A stretch of 64,000 bases of DNA, from assembly GCF_023091865.1 (NCBI RefSeq), contig NZ_JAHXDI010000001.1:806001-870000 (forward strand), given 5' to 3'. The notes beneath the pieces were generated by a model. It worked only from the letters and a program-made list of their open reading frames with translations, had not been told where the DNA came from and searched no databases. Both the position numbers and the translations under genes were made by a program. The stretch is from Chromohalobacter moromii (lineage in GTDB: Bacteria > Pseudomonadota > Gammaproteobacteria > Pseudomonadales > Halomonadaceae). Below are positions 38,365 through 48,859 of this stretch, one piece after another (position 1 is the stretch's first letter; every line of letters begins with the position of its first letter).

Positions 38365-38394
38365 CGCGAATGGCGGTGGCAACGCGAATGGCGG
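38365..38394 (+). repeat. 12-base direct repeat upstream of hfq
   Basis: CGCGAATGGCGG occurs at 38365-38376 and again at 38383-38394, an 18-base period, in the 124-base miaA-hfq gap. It could be a regulator site or a simple duplication. Confidence 0.6.
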
Positions 38395-38448
38395 CTGTGA
38401 CCCTTCGAAAACGACCATAAACCACAGCGAGAAGTTAGGGAGAGCAAA

Positions 38449-38700
38449 ATGTCCAAAGGACAGTCCCTTCAAGATCCATACTTGAACATTCTGCGCAAGG
38501 AGCGCATTCCGGTCTCCATCTTTTTGGTGAACGGTATTAAATTGCAGGGGCAGGTCGAGTCTTTCGATCAATTCGTCATCCTGCTGCGCAATACCGTCAG
38601 CCAGATGGTGTACAAGCACGCCATTTCCACTGTCGTGCCATCACGCAACGTGCGTCTTCCCGTCCAGGATCCGAATGCCCCGGCGGAAGAAGACGTTTGA
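38449..38700 (+). CDS. hfq: RNA chaperone Hfq
   Basis: 83 residues. Sm1 region [20 protein letters not shown] and Sm2 [12 protein letters not shown] are present, as is the [16 protein letters not shown] block. Hfq forms a hexamer that pairs small RNAs with mRNAs. The C-terminus is short ([11 protein letters not shown]), acidic and close to the Pseudomonas form rather than the long E. coli tail. hflX follows after 14 bases. Confidence 0.97.
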   Translation: MSKGQSLQDPYLNILRKERIPVSIFLVNGIKLQGQVESFDQFVILLRNTVSQMVYKHAISTVVPSRNVRLPVQDPNAPAEEDV

Positions 38701-38714
38701 TCGAGAGGCGCTGA

Positions 38715-40034
38715 TTGTTTTTCGAACGTCCCGACGCCGGTGAAACGGCGATTCTCGTCCATGTGGATTTCCACGACGAACAGGAACGTGAAGACCCGGG
38801 AGAATTCCTGGAGTTGGTGCGTTCCTCGGGTGTGACGCCGGCGACCCTCATCGAGGGCAGTCGGCGTCGTCCCGATCCCAAGACATTTATCGGCAGCGGT
38901 AAGCTGGAGGAGATTCGCGAGATCCGCGAACTTCACGGCGCCGAAGTCGTCATTTTCAACCATGCCTTGTCGCCTTCGCAGGAGCGCAATCTGGAACGCG
39001 CCCTGAAAAGCCGTGTTCTGGATCGCACGGGGTTGATACTGGATATATTCGCGCAACGCGCGCGTACGCACGAAGGCAAGCTTCAGGTCGAGCTGGCACA
39101 ACTAGAGTACATGTCGACGCGCCTGGTGCGTGGCTGGACCCACCTGGAGCGTCAGAAAGGCGGGATCGGTTTGCGCGGTCCGGGGGAAACGCAGCTCGAA
39201 ACCGACCGCCGCTTGTTGGGTGGGCGTATCAAAGCGATTCACAAGCGCTTGGAGAAGGTCCGCACCCAGCGCGACCAGAATCGCCGTGCGCGAGCGCGTG
39301 CCGAGATCCCCAGCGTTTCTCTGGTGGGCTATACCAATGCCGGTAAGTCGACGCTTTTCAATGCCTTGACCCAGTCAGACGTGTACGCCGCCGATCAGCT
39401 GTTCGCTACGCTCGATCCGACGCTGCGTCGCATCGACGTGGAAGATGTCGGGCCGGTGGTCATGGCTGATACCGTGGGCTTCATCCGCCATCTGCCGCAC
39501 AAGCTGGTGGAGGCGTTTCGTGCCACCTTGCAGGAAGCGACCGAGGCATCGTTGTTGGTGCACGTCATCGATGCCGCGGATCCGGATCGCGATTTCAACG
39601 TGGCACAGGTCGATGCGGTACTCGAGGAAATCGGCGCCGCCGAGGTGCCACGGCTGCTGGTCATGAACAAGATCGACATATTGGACAGCGCTCCACGTCT
39701 TGAGCGTGACGGACACGGGCGTCCGCAGGTCGTGTGGCTGTCGGCGCGTGACGCACGCGGCTTCGAATTGTTGCATCAAGCACTCGGCGAGCTGTTGGCT
39801 GAAGAGCTGCTCGAGACGAGTTTGACGTTGGAGCCCGAACAGGGAAGATTGCGGGCATCGCTGCATGCGTTGAATGCCGTGCAGCAAGAACAATTTGACG
39901 AGCAGGGCCGAATCCTGCTGGATATCCGTCTGCCTAGGCGCGATTTCTTTCAGTTGATGGCCCGTCTCGGCGAAAACGCAGCACACTATTTGCCGCCGGG
40001 AGCCCTCGATCGCCCGGAGTGGGAGCGCCACTGA
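38715..40034 (+). CDS. hflX: Ribosome-associated GTPase HflX
   Basis: 439 residues. The N-terminal nucleotide-binding domain ends in an RGPGETQLETDRR-type helix; G1 GYTNAGKSTLFNAL, G3 DTVGFIRHLPHKLVEAF and G4 MNKIDIL follow. HflX rescues stalled or hibernating ribosomes. I place the start at TTG 38715 (reading MFFERPDAGETAIL), since GAGAGG lies six bases before it and homologues start the same way; no ATG or GTG fits. Confidence 0.93.
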   Translation: MFFERPDAGETAILVHVDFHDEQEREDPGEFLELVRSSGVTPATLIEGSRRRPDPKTFIGSGKLEEIREIRELHGAEVVIFNHALSPSQERNLERALKSRVLDRTGLILDIFAQRARTHEGKLQVELAQLEYMSTRLVRGWTHLERQKGGIGLRGPGETQLETDRRLLGGRIKAIHKRLEKVRTQRDQNRRARARAEIPSVSLVGYTNAGKSTLFNALTQSDVYAADQLFATLDPTLRRIDVEDVGPVVMADTVGFIRHLPHKLVEAFRATLQEATEASLLVHVIDAADPDRDFNVAQVDAVLEEIGAAEVPRLLVMNKIDILDSAPRLERDGHGRPQVVWLSARDARGFELLHQALGELLAEELLETSLTLEPEQGRLRASLHALNAVQQEQFDEQGRILLDIRLPRRDFFQLMARLGENAAHYLPPGALDRPEWERH

Positions 40035-40095
40035 CAGTGCCCGTCACTGGCGTCCCTGGCGAGATGCATCGCAATCAATGCAGTGGAGAAAACGT

Positions 40096-41460
40096 ATGGC
40101 TTGGAACGAGCCTGGTGGTGGAAATCAGCAGGACCCGTGGAGCGGCGGCGGTGGTCGTCGCGGAAGCGGTAACGGTGGGGGGAATGGTGGAAACAACCAA
40201 GGCCCGCCGGATCTCGACGAGGCGCTGAAGAAGTTTCAGGACAAGCTTAGTCGCTTGATGGGGAAGCGCGGTAAGCGTGGAAGCGATGGCAACGGCGGCG
40301 GCTCGGGCGGCAAGGGGAACCCCTTCATACTGCCGGGCGTGCTAGTGATCATCGCATTGGTCATCTGGGCCGGGTCTGGGTTCTACGTGGTCGATCAGTC
40401 TGAACGCGGTGTGGTGCTGCGCTTCGGCAAGTATCACGATACGGTGAGTCCCGGTCTGCATTGGAGCCCGACCTTCGTCGATCAAGTGACGAGGGTGAAT
40501 GTTACTGAGGTGCGTTCGTTCCGGCAGGACGCCTCCATGCTGACGAGCGATACCAACATCGTGACGGTGCGTCTCTCTGCTCAGTATCAGGTCGCCAATC
40601 CTCGCGATTATGTGCTTAACGTACGTGATCCCGAGCAGAGTCTGCGTAACGCACTCGATTCCACGTTACGCCATGTCGTCGGTGCGAGTGGCATGCAGAA
40701 TGTGCTGACCAGTACAACCGAGGTCGAAGAAGTCAAGCAGATCGATGAAGGCGGTAAGGTGCCGGATATGCCGGAAACCGTGGAAGATCCCAGCGAATTG
40801 CCGGTGGTCACCATGACGCCGCCGGTCCCGGATTCGTTGCTCAGTGGCCGTGAGGAGCTTGGTCCCGAGGTCGCCAAACGGCTCCAGGAGTCTCTGGATG
40901 CCTATGGGCTAGGGTTGCGTTTGCAGACCGTCAATCTGGAGAGCACTCAGGCGCCGGAACAGGTTCAAGATGCCGTGGACGATGTGATTCGCTCACGTGA
41001 AGACCGCCAGCGCTTGATCAACGAAGCACGGGCCTACGAGAACGCCCTGCAGCCCCGCACTGAAGGGGAAGCGCAGCGCTTTATCGAAGAAGCGACCGGT
41101 TATCGTAATACCGTGGTCTCGGATGCCGAAGGCCAAACCAACCGCTTCCTGGCCGTACTGGACGAATACCAGCAGGCGCCGGACGTGACACGCCAACGTC
41201 TCTATCTGGATACAGTGAGCGAGGTATTGGGTAACAACCGCAAGGCATTGATCGATGTTGGCTCTCAGAACAACTCGATGATTTATCTACCGCTCGATCA
41301 GCTAGGTAAGCCTCGCGCCGGCAGCGGTAGCGATGCTGACTCGCAAGATATACGTCAACTTGAGTCGGTCTCCCAGCAGGTTCAAAACGAACCACTTTCT
41401 GGTAGCGACAACAGCAGTGGTCAGCGCCAGTCGAGCGGAATTTCGCGGGAGGGTCGTTAA
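40096..41460 (+). CDS. hflK: FtsH modulator HflK
   Basis: 454 residues. A Gly-rich cytoplasmic N-terminus (GGGGRRGSGNGGGNGG) precedes one membrane segment (ILPGVLVIIALVIWAGSGFYVV, about residues 77-98) and a band-7/SPFH periplasmic domain (QSERGVVLRFGKY ... ADVRDY-like SDTNIVTVRLSAQYQV). With HflC it encloses FtsH and limits its proteolysis. An insertion of about 40 residues (VPDMPETVEDPSELPV) within the SPFH domain seems longer than in E. coli. GGAG precedes ATG 40096. Confidence 0.94.
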   Translation: MAWNEPGGGNQQDPWSGGGGRRGSGNGGGNGGNNQGPPDLDEALKKFQDKLSRLMGKRGKRGSDGNGGGSGGKGNPFILPGVLVIIALVIWAGSGFYVVDQSERGVVLRFGKYHDTVSPGLHWSPTFVDQVTRVNVTEVRSFRQDASMLTSDTNIVTVRLSAQYQVANPRDYVLNVRDPEQSLRNALDSTLRHVVGASGMQNVLTSTTEVEEVKQIDEGGKVPDMPETVEDPSELPVVTMTPPVPDSLLSGREELGPEVAKRLQESLDAYGLGLRLQTVNLESTQAPEQVQDAVDDVIRSREDRQRLINEARAYENALQPRTEGEAQRFIEEATGYRNTVVSDAEGQTNRFLAVLDEYQQAPDVTRQRLYLDTVSEVLGNNRKALIDVGSQNNSMIYLPLDQLGKPRAGSGSDADSQDIRQLESVSQQVQNEPLSGSDNSSGQRQSSGISREGR

Positions 41461-41462
41461 TC

Positions 41463-42356
41463 ATGGTCAACAATCGTGCCTTGGGTATCGTCGCATTGCT
41501 GGCCGTAGGGGCCTGGATCGCCAGTTCCAGCCTGTATGTGGTGACGGAGAAGCAGCGGGCCATCAAGTTACGCTTCGGTGAGGTAGTGCAGGCCGATATC
41601 GAACCTGGCTTGCATGTGAAATGGCCGGTGCTCAACACCGTGCGCTTCTTCGATGCGCGTGTGCAGATGCTGGAAAGCACCGAAAGTCGCTTTCTGACAG
41701 CGCGTCGCAATGCCTTGATCGTCGACTCCTACGTCAAGTGGCAGGTCGTCGATCCCAGCCTGTTCTATCAGGCCACACGAGGTGAGGTCTCGCGCGCCGA
41801 GGGCCTCATTGCGCCGCGCGTCGATGAAAGCTTGCGTAACGCTTTCGGTAGCCGCGAAGTGGACAAGATCATCAGCGAAGAACGCAATGAGATGCTCGAG
41901 GAGCCGCAGAAGCAGTTGGATAAACGACTGCGTGAGGAAGTGGGTGTCTCGATATTGGATATTCGCCTCAAGCGTGTCGAACTGCCTCAGGAAGTCCAGC
42001 AGGCGGTTTTCGAGCGTATGCGCACCGAGCGTAATGCCGAAGCGCGTCAGTATCGCGCCCAGGGGCAGGAGCAGGCCGAGCGTATTCGCGCCCGCGCCGA
42101 TCGTGAGCGTCAGGTGACACTGGCTAACGCCCGCAAGAAGGCCGAGACGCTGCGTGGTGAAGGCGATGCCAAGGCTGCGGAGATCTACGCCAATGCTTAT
42201 AAGCAGGATGAAGACTTCTTTGATTTCTATCGTTCCCTGCAGGCATATCGGAATAGCTTCGACAAGGGCGACGATATGTTGTTGTTGAGCCCGGATAGCG
42301 AGTTCTTCCGTTATTTCCGGTCGCCGAACGGCGAGGCAAGCAGCAACGACGAATAA
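41463..42356 (+). CDS. hflC: FtsH modulator HflC
   Basis: 297 residues. One N-terminal membrane segment (LGIVALLAVGAWIASSSLYVV) and an SPFH domain: EKQRAIKLRFGEV, NALIVDSYVKWQVVD, then a charged helical region ARQYRAQGQEQAERIRARAD typical of HflC. It starts two bases after hflK and is the last gene of the operon; a terminator lies 87 bases downstream, beyond a small repeat cassette. Confidence 0.95.
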   Translation: MVNNRALGIVALLAVGAWIASSSLYVVTEKQRAIKLRFGEVVQADIEPGLHVKWPVLNTVRFFDARVQMLESTESRFLTARRNALIVDSYVKWQVVDPSLFYQATRGEVSRAEGLIAPRVDESLRNAFGSREVDKIISEERNEMLEEPQKQLDKRLREEVGVSILDIRLKRVELPQEVQQAVFERMRTERNAEARQYRAQGQEQAERIRARADRERQVTLANARKKAETLRGEGDAKAAEIYANAYKQDEDFFDFYRSLQAYRNSFDKGDDMLLLSPDSEFFRYFRSPNGEASSNDE

Positions 42357-42365
42357 GTCACGACC

Positions 42366-42422
42366 TGGCCTCCGGGGTCCGTCCGTCCGGGGTACATCCG
42401 TCCGGGGTACATCCGGAGGCCA
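42366..42422. repeat. Inverted repeat enclosing 15-base tandem repeats
   Basis: TGGCCTCCGG (42366-42375) and its exact reverse complement CCGGAGGCCA (42413-42422) bracket 37 bases that contain two exact copies of TCCGTCCGGGGTACA (42382-42396, 42397-42411) and a related partial copy before them. It lies between hflC and its terminator. Confidence 0.75.
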
Positions 42423-42442
42423 AACGTGGTAGACTCTTGACA

Positions 42443-42464
42443 CCGGGCGTCGCCCGGTTTTTTT
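42443..42464 (+). terminator. Terminator of the hfq-hflX-hflK-hflC operon
   Basis: Six-base GC stem CCGGGC / GCCCGG with a three-base loop, then seven T. Confidence 0.88.
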
Positions 42465-42608
42465 GTGGCCTGTCAGCGGATCTGGATGCCTCTACGGCGA
42501 TTCGCGACGGGCTCGGTATGCGACTCCGACATGACGTGTCAGCGTTCGTGTCGTCTCGCCCTCAGCCGACGATGCCAATACGCCACTCATTTCTGGCAGG
42601 ACCGAAAA

Positions 42609-43790
42609 ATGACCATCGCTGACCGCTGGCTGCTTCCCGACGGCATGGATGAAGTACTTCCGCCTCAGGCGACGCGCATGGAACAACTGCGTCGTGCGTT
42701 GCTCGATCTCTATGATCGCTGGGGATATGACCTGGTGATTCCTCCGACGGTCGAGTTTCTCGATTCGCTTTTGACCGGCACGGGGACCGATCTCGATCTG
42801 CAGACATTCAAGCTGACCGACCAGCTCTCCGGACGGATGATGGGCGCCAGCGCGGATGTGACGCCGCAGGTGGCGCGTATGGATGCGCACTCGCTGCAGC
42901 GCAATGGGCCGGCGCGGCTCTGCTATTGCACGACCGTATTGCGTGCCAAAGCCGATCAGCATCAGGGCGGCCGCAGCCCGACTCAGGTGGGGGTGGAGCT
43001 GTTCGGCCATGCGGGGTTGGATGCCGACATCGAGGTCTTGCGGTTGGCGCTCACGGGGCTGGAAGTCGCCGGGGCGGGCGAAACTCACCTGGCGCTCAGT
43101 CATATCGGCATCTATCGTGCCTTGGTGCACGCGGCGGCATTGAATGCGGAAAGCGAGTATGCGCTTTTCGAAGCCATCGAGCGCAAGGCCTTCAACGACG
43201 TCGATGCCCTGGTCGCGCGGGATGTGCGTGACCCCGCGTTGGCCGAGATGCTGCAAACATTGCCGCGTCTGTACGGGGGCCAGGAGATGCTTGATCAGGC
43301 TCGCGAGGTCTTTGCAGGAGCGCCTCCCGCAGTCGCGGCGGCACTGGATGAGCTGCAAGCATTATGCCGTGCCGTCACGGCCAATCACCTACAGGCCGAG
43401 GTGTATATCGACCTGGCTGAGCTGCGTGGGTATCAATACCACACGGGGATGGTGTTTGCGGCGTATGTGCCGGGTTATGGGCAGGCTTTGGCCAAGGGCG
43501 GGCGCTACGATGACACCGGACGCGCCTTCGGTCGGGCGCGCCCGGCGACGGGATTTTCCATGGATCTCAAACTGTTGGCCTCGCTGATCGAAAGCGGTCC
43601 GCGTGGTGACGCCATTTGGGCGCCTGCCGATGAGCGTGCCACGCTCACCCAGGCCATTGCGCATCTGCGCGCTTCCGGCGAGCGCGTCATTCAAGCATTG
43701 CCAGGGCAGCGTGTGGGGCCTCGCGAACAGCGTTGCGATCGACAATTAGTGGAAACCAACGGCGAATGGCGGGTCGAACCGCTCGCGTAA
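42609..43790 (+). CDS. hisZ: ATP phosphoribosyltransferase regulatory subunit HisZ
   Basis: 393 residues resembling a histidyl-tRNA synthetase catalytic core without the anticodon domain: WLLPDGMDEVLPPQATRMEQLRR, MMGASADVTPQVARMDAH and GGRYDDTGRAFGRARPATGFSMDL. HisZ pairs with short HisG in histidine synthesis. The hflC-hisZ-purA order is the one in Pseudomonas. ATG 42609 is chosen; longer readings extend into the terminator. Gap of 33 bases to purA. Confidence 0.92.
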   Translation: MTIADRWLLPDGMDEVLPPQATRMEQLRRALLDLYDRWGYDLVIPPTVEFLDSLLTGTGTDLDLQTFKLTDQLSGRMMGASADVTPQVARMDAHSLQRNGPARLCYCTTVLRAKADQHQGGRSPTQVGVELFGHAGLDADIEVLRLALTGLEVAGAGETHLALSHIGIYRALVHAAALNAESEYALFEAIERKAFNDVDALVARDVRDPALAEMLQTLPRLYGGQEMLDQAREVFAGAPPAVAAALDELQALCRAVTANHLQAEVYIDLAELRGYQYHTGMVFAAYVPGYGQALAKGGRYDDTGRAFGRARPATGFSMDLKLLASLIESGPRGDAIWAPADERATLTQAIAHLRASGERVIQALPGQRVGPREQRCDRQLVETNGEWRVEPLA

Positions 43791-45119
<1,329 letters not shown>

Positions 45120-45223
45120 ATGGGCCGCTTGCCTGGTTCCTGGGCAATGCCCGGTCGGGCGTTTTCGTGCAGGAGCTTAGGTTTTTAGAGCCGGCCTTGT
45201 CACGCTGACTATGAAAGACAATG

Positions 45224-45257
45224 AAAAAGCTCGCGCCGTTACCGGCGCGAGCTTTTT
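45224..45257. terminator. Bidirectional terminator between purA and the SSS transporter
   Basis: Fifteen-base perfect stem AAAAAGCTCGCGCCG / CGGCGCGAGCTTTTT around a TTAC loop, with A and T tracts on both sides. The transporter gene is convergent. Confidence 0.92.
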
Positions 45258-45280
45258 TACGTGTTGCTGAGGGAAGTCGT

Positions 45281-46876
45281 TTAGCCGGCGAAGGCGGCAT
45301 AGATGGCAATGACGCACAGGACGAGTACCAAGCCCACAGGCCAAGCGCCCTTCCAGGGAGTTAGATCGACTTCGCCCGCATCCTGGTGAACCCACTTGGT
45401 TCCGCGTGGGCAGACCTTGCCGATGATCAGCATGATGGCGATTAGCAGCACGAAGACGCCTGCTACGAAATGGTATTGACTAGTGACGTCGAGAATCTTG
45501 TTGAAGGGCGGTATGAAATATCCCGCCGCTATCAATAAGCAGCCCGCGACCAAGCCTATCTTGGCTGCAATCGCGGGAACGCGCTTGGTGAGCAGCCCCA
45601 CTAGGACCACGGCCAGGATGGGAATGAAATAAATGGCGTTCATCGTCTGCAAGTAGCTGAACAGGCTTTCCTGGCCCGCGAGAAGCGGTGCGATGACCAT
45701 GGCGGCAATGGCCATGATCCAGCCAAAGATCTTGCCTGACTTAACCACTTGCGCTTCCGTGGCATCTTTCTTGATGACGCCTTTGTAGATGCCCAGGCTG
45801 AACAGCGTCGTGGTGCTGTTGAGCGCCGAGTTGAACGACGACAGGATGGCGCCGACCATCACGGCAGCGAAAAAGCCGGTCAGGTAAGGGGGCAGGATGT
45901 CGAACACCAGGTGGCCGTAGGCTTCATCGGCCTGGACGCCCTGGTCGGCATACATGTGATACGCGATGATGCCCGGCAGTACGAGGTACAAGGGGCCGAG
46001 AAGCTTGAAGAAACCGGTCAGCAGAACACCCTTCTGGCCTTCGGCGAGTGTCTTGGCGGCGAAGGTGCGCTGAATGATCTGTTGGTTGGTGGTCCAGTAG
46101 AACAGGTTGATCAGGAAGACGCCGGTGAATAGCGTGGCGAACGGTACGGCCTGATCCTCGCGCCCCATCGAATTGAACATCTCGGGGTGCTGTTCGTTGA
46201 GGATATCCCAGCCGGCCAGGATGCCTCCGCCATCGCTGACGGCGTTGAGCGCGAAAAACACGATCAAGAGGCCGCCGATGAGTAGCCCGACCCCATTGAG
46301 CGTATCGGACACGGCCACCGTCCGCAGCCCCCCGAAGAGCGCATACACGGCGCCGATCAGGCCCACGATCCATACGGTCGCCCACAGCAGAAAGCTGCTC
46401 GATTCGATGCCTGTCAGCCCCGGGAGATCGAGCATGCCTTGCAAACCGATCGCCCCGGAATACAGCACGATCGGGAGCAGGATCACCGCATAGGCGATCA
46501 GGAAGATGATGTTACAGATCAACTGCGTGCCGTGATCGAAGCGGATCTCCAGCAGTTGCGGTACGGTCGCGATCCCGCTACGCAGGAAGCGTGGCAGAAA
46601 GAAGAGCGCCAGCAGCACCAGGGCAACGACCGCAACGACCTCCCACGCCATGACACTCAAGCCATCGGTGAAGGCGGCCCCGTTGAGCCCCACCATCTGT
46701 TCGGTGGAGAGGTTGGTCATCAACAGTGAGCCGGCGATCAGCGGAAAGGTCAGGCTACGGCCGGCCAAGAAGTAGCCGCGGGTGCTACGCAGGTCATCTC
46801 GGCGCGTGATCAGCCAGGTGATCAGTGCGACGAGCCCCGTGAAGAAAAGAAACGAGATCAGCGTCAGGGCATGCAT
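45281..46876 (-). CDS. Sodium/solute symporter of the SSS family (SGLT-like)
   Basis: 531 residues with about fourteen membrane segments. SSS features are clear: FLAGRSLTFPLIAGSLLMTNLS, GGLRTVAVSDTLNG, the WTTNQQIIQRTFAA block and SSFNSALNSTTTLFSLGIY, which place it with the sugar/solute (vSGLT, YidK) branch rather than PutP. Substrate unknown. The promoter must lie in 46877-47074, where a -10-like TAAAAT is seen near 47005 on the minus strand. It stands alone, with no catabolic neighbour to indicate the solute. Confidence 0.8.
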   Translation of the reverse strand: MHALTLISFLFFTGLVALITWLITRRDDLRSTRGYFLAGRSLTFPLIAGSLLMTNLSTEQMVGLNGAAFTDGLSVMAWEVVAVVALVLLALFFLPRFLRSGIATVPQLLEIRFDHGTQLICNIIFLIAYAVILLPIVLYSGAIGLQGMLDLPGLTGIESSSFLLWATVWIVGLIGAVYALFGGLRTVAVSDTLNGVGLLIGGLLIVFFALNAVSDGGGILAGWDILNEQHPEMFNSMGREDQAVPFATLFTGVFLINLFYWTTNQQIIQRTFAAKTLAEGQKGVLLTGFFKLLGPLYLVLPGIIAYHMYADQGVQADEAYGHLVFDILPPYLTGFFAAVMVGAILSSFNSALNSTTTLFSLGIYKGVIKKDATEAQVVKSGKIFGWIMAIAAMVIAPLLAGQESLFSYLQTMNAIYFIPILAVVLVGLLTKRVPAIAAKIGLVAGCLLIAAGYFIPPFNKILDVTSQYHFVAGVFVLLIAIMLIIGKVCPRGTKWVHQDAGEVDLTPWKGAWPVGLVLVLCVIAIYAAFAG

Positions 46877-47074
46877 GGAATAGGCATCCTTGGACTTTCA
46901 TGGGTCATGGCCGTGTCGATTGAAGGCCCGCGACATGGCCTTGTCATATCGTCAGTCTTCAAGCGCACGGGCGTGTCGAACACTACATCGTGAGGACGAA
47001 TTTTAGCCGGCAAACAGAAAACTACCATTCCCCATTTGTCTGACATTGCTCCAGTAATGTCTGTGTAACTCGCT
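46877..47074 (-). promoter_or_regulatory. Upstream region of the symporter
   Basis: 198 bases between two minus-strand genes. It presumably holds the symporter promoter, with an AT-richer zone at about 47000-47050. No hairpin clear enough to call a terminator for the glycosyltransferase was seen. Confidence 0.3.
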
Positions 47075-48604
47075 TTATGGGTTGCTAGTGTCCTGGCGAC
47101 AGCCCTCATCCAAGGCGACGAAGGTGGCGTCCTGCCACCGATATAGGGTGTACCAGCCACGTTCCAGAAGAGGCTCGAGGCTAGTGCAGTGGTTGGCGAA
47201 GGCGTCGCGCAGTGCCTGGTCGCCATTGAACTCGTAACGTTGGGGCAAGCCCAAGCGGTAGAGGTTTTGGTAGCCCCACCAGTAGCCGTTGTCTAGATAG
47301 CTGCCCATGAGTATCTTGAGTACGGGGAATGCACGCACGGTGTTGTGGGCGCTCTGACTGAGCGGGAGAGTACCGAAGACAACGAGGGGGCCACTTGCCT
47401 CGAATCGTCGCAGGTCGTCGACTAGCTGGCGCGACACGCTTTCCTCGAACGCTTTCTGACTGCCCTGGGCATTGCCGTAGGCATATGCGATCACCGTGGC
47501 ACCGCCCAGTACGAGAATGAGCATCGACACGCCTAAGCGGCGCCATCCGTAATGCTCACAGGTAGCCACTGCACAAAACAGTGAGCCGGCGCACAAGGCG
47601 CCGAACCCGATGAAGGTGCGCGGACGCCAGAGAGGATCTTCAAGCGCCGCCATGATGCCCAGCGAACCAAGCGGTAGCAGCAGCAAGATGACCACCATGA
47701 GCAAGAGCCGCCAGGGCCATGCAAGGGAGCGCTTGGCCTGTGCAGGGCGCAGGGTGCCGAGGATCAGGCCGATCAATGCGATCAGGGTCGTGGCCGATAG
47801 ACCCCACCAAGGCGCTCCTGCGAGTGTCCTGGCTGCATAGCGCCAGAAGGTCAGAGTATTGTCGAAAATATGAATGGGCAGTGTCGCGGGGGCGGCCATC
47901 TGGCTATGCGACAGGCTATAGCCGCCAGCCAGCCACCAACCCGACATCAGCTTGTACCCCACGAGCGTGACGGCGCCAGCGGCTAGCAAGCCGACATGGC
48001 GCCGCCATTGGAGTGTGCCATGCGTGGCCAGGCTGAGCAGAGCATGAAAAGCGAGTAACACGAAGTAAACGCTCACCGCCGCCTGATAGAAGCATAGACT
48101 GGCGAATAAGCCGATGACCGATAGCATGACGCCCTTTCCCAGTGACGCTCTCATGCCGGCGGCGAGGGCTAGCCCGGCGCAGCTGACGGCAAGTGCCATG
48201 GGCAAGGCATCGAACTGATAGGAAAGGTTCTGCAGGAAGAAGGGTTGCAGCACCAACAACGTCATCGCAAGCCAGGCGTGGCCGTCACTGAATTGCACAA
48301 AGGCCTGACGTAGCGCAACGAGCATTGTCGCGACGCTGGCCAATCCCAGCCATAAAGGAAGTGGAGCCAGCTCGACGACACGCGTGCCCTGATTGAGCGT
48401 GAGCATGACGACATCGGCAAGAGGGCGCGCATTCGAGGTCCAACCGGGCTCGCCATACATGCTGCGCCAGATATCGTCGAGGTAGAGACGATCGGCCGCC
48501 ACGATCGGATAAGTGGCCAGCACAAGACCAATGAAGATTCCCGCCCATCGCCAGGCATCGGGGCTCGGCGTGCGAGAGGGAGGCAGAGTTGACGGTATCG
48601 ACAT
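47075..48604 (-). CDS. GtrII-like membrane glucosyltransferase
   Basis: 509 residues with about ten to eleven membrane segments in an arrangement like GtrII (PF14264): an early periplasmic acidic motif RLYLDDIWRSMYG, then FQFDAL-like QNLSYQFDALPMALAVS, and a periplasmic C-terminal domain (SGPLVVFGTLPLSQSAHN ... WWGYQNLYRLGLP). Such proteins move a sugar from undecaprenyl phosphate to O-antigen or another surface glycan. AAGGGT lies before ATG 48604. GtrA and GtrB are not adjacent but occur at 5.8-7.2 kb. Specificity unknown. Confidence 0.72.
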   Translation of the reverse strand: MSIPSTLPPSRTPSPDAWRWAGIFIGLVLATYPIVAADRLYLDDIWRSMYGEPGWTSNARPLADVVMLTLNQGTRVVELAPLPLWLGLASVATMLVALRQAFVQFSDGHAWLAMTLLVLQPFFLQNLSYQFDALPMALAVSCAGLALAAGMRASLGKGVMLSVIGLFASLCFYQAAVSVYFVLLAFHALLSLATHGTLQWRRHVGLLAAGAVTLVGYKLMSGWWLAGGYSLSHSQMAAPATLPIHIFDNTLTFWRYAARTLAGAPWWGLSATTLIALIGLILGTLRPAQAKRSLAWPWRLLLMVVILLLLPLGSLGIMAALEDPLWRPRTFIGFGALCAGSLFCAVATCEHYGWRRLGVSMLILVLGGATVIAYAYGNAQGSQKAFEESVSRQLVDDLRRFEASGPLVVFGTLPLSQSAHNTVRAFPVLKILMGSYLDNGYWWGYQNLYRLGLPQRYEFNGDQALRDAFANHCTSLEPLLERGWYTLYRWQDATFVALDEGCRQDTSNP

Positions 48605-48859
48605 CAGGTACCCTTAGTGGTGTGAGAGAAAGCGTGGATGAGCGCAATGTGACGACAACGCTGCCGGTGGGCTCCCTTCATGCCCTGCGTGATGCTAAGC
48701 TCTCGTATCGGGAGCATGGAGGGCTTCTCGTCTCATCAATCTGCGTCGCCTCTGGAACTTTCATCTTCGTTGGGTGTATTGCATACACTAGTGTGTTCAG
48801 CCGAAGAATGTGACGTAAAGGGGGGACTTGCCCCTGAAAAGCCGCAAGGGAGTAGTAAT
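48605..48859. promoter_or_regulatory. Divergent region upstream of opgG
   Basis: 255 bases between divergent genes. A perfect palindrome ACACTAGTGT lies at 48785-48794, and TGTATT/CATACA-like AT-richer sequence around it suggests a promoter for opgG. A G/C hairpin (GGGGG/CCCCT, about 48820-48835) falls in the leader. An open frame of 74 codons at 48589-48813 has no ribosome site and is not called. Confidence 0.35.

Noticed and set aside
48589-48813. Open frame of 74 codons between the glycosyltransferase and opgG
   Set aside because: No ribosome site, and it starts within the opposite gene and covers the likely opgG promoter.
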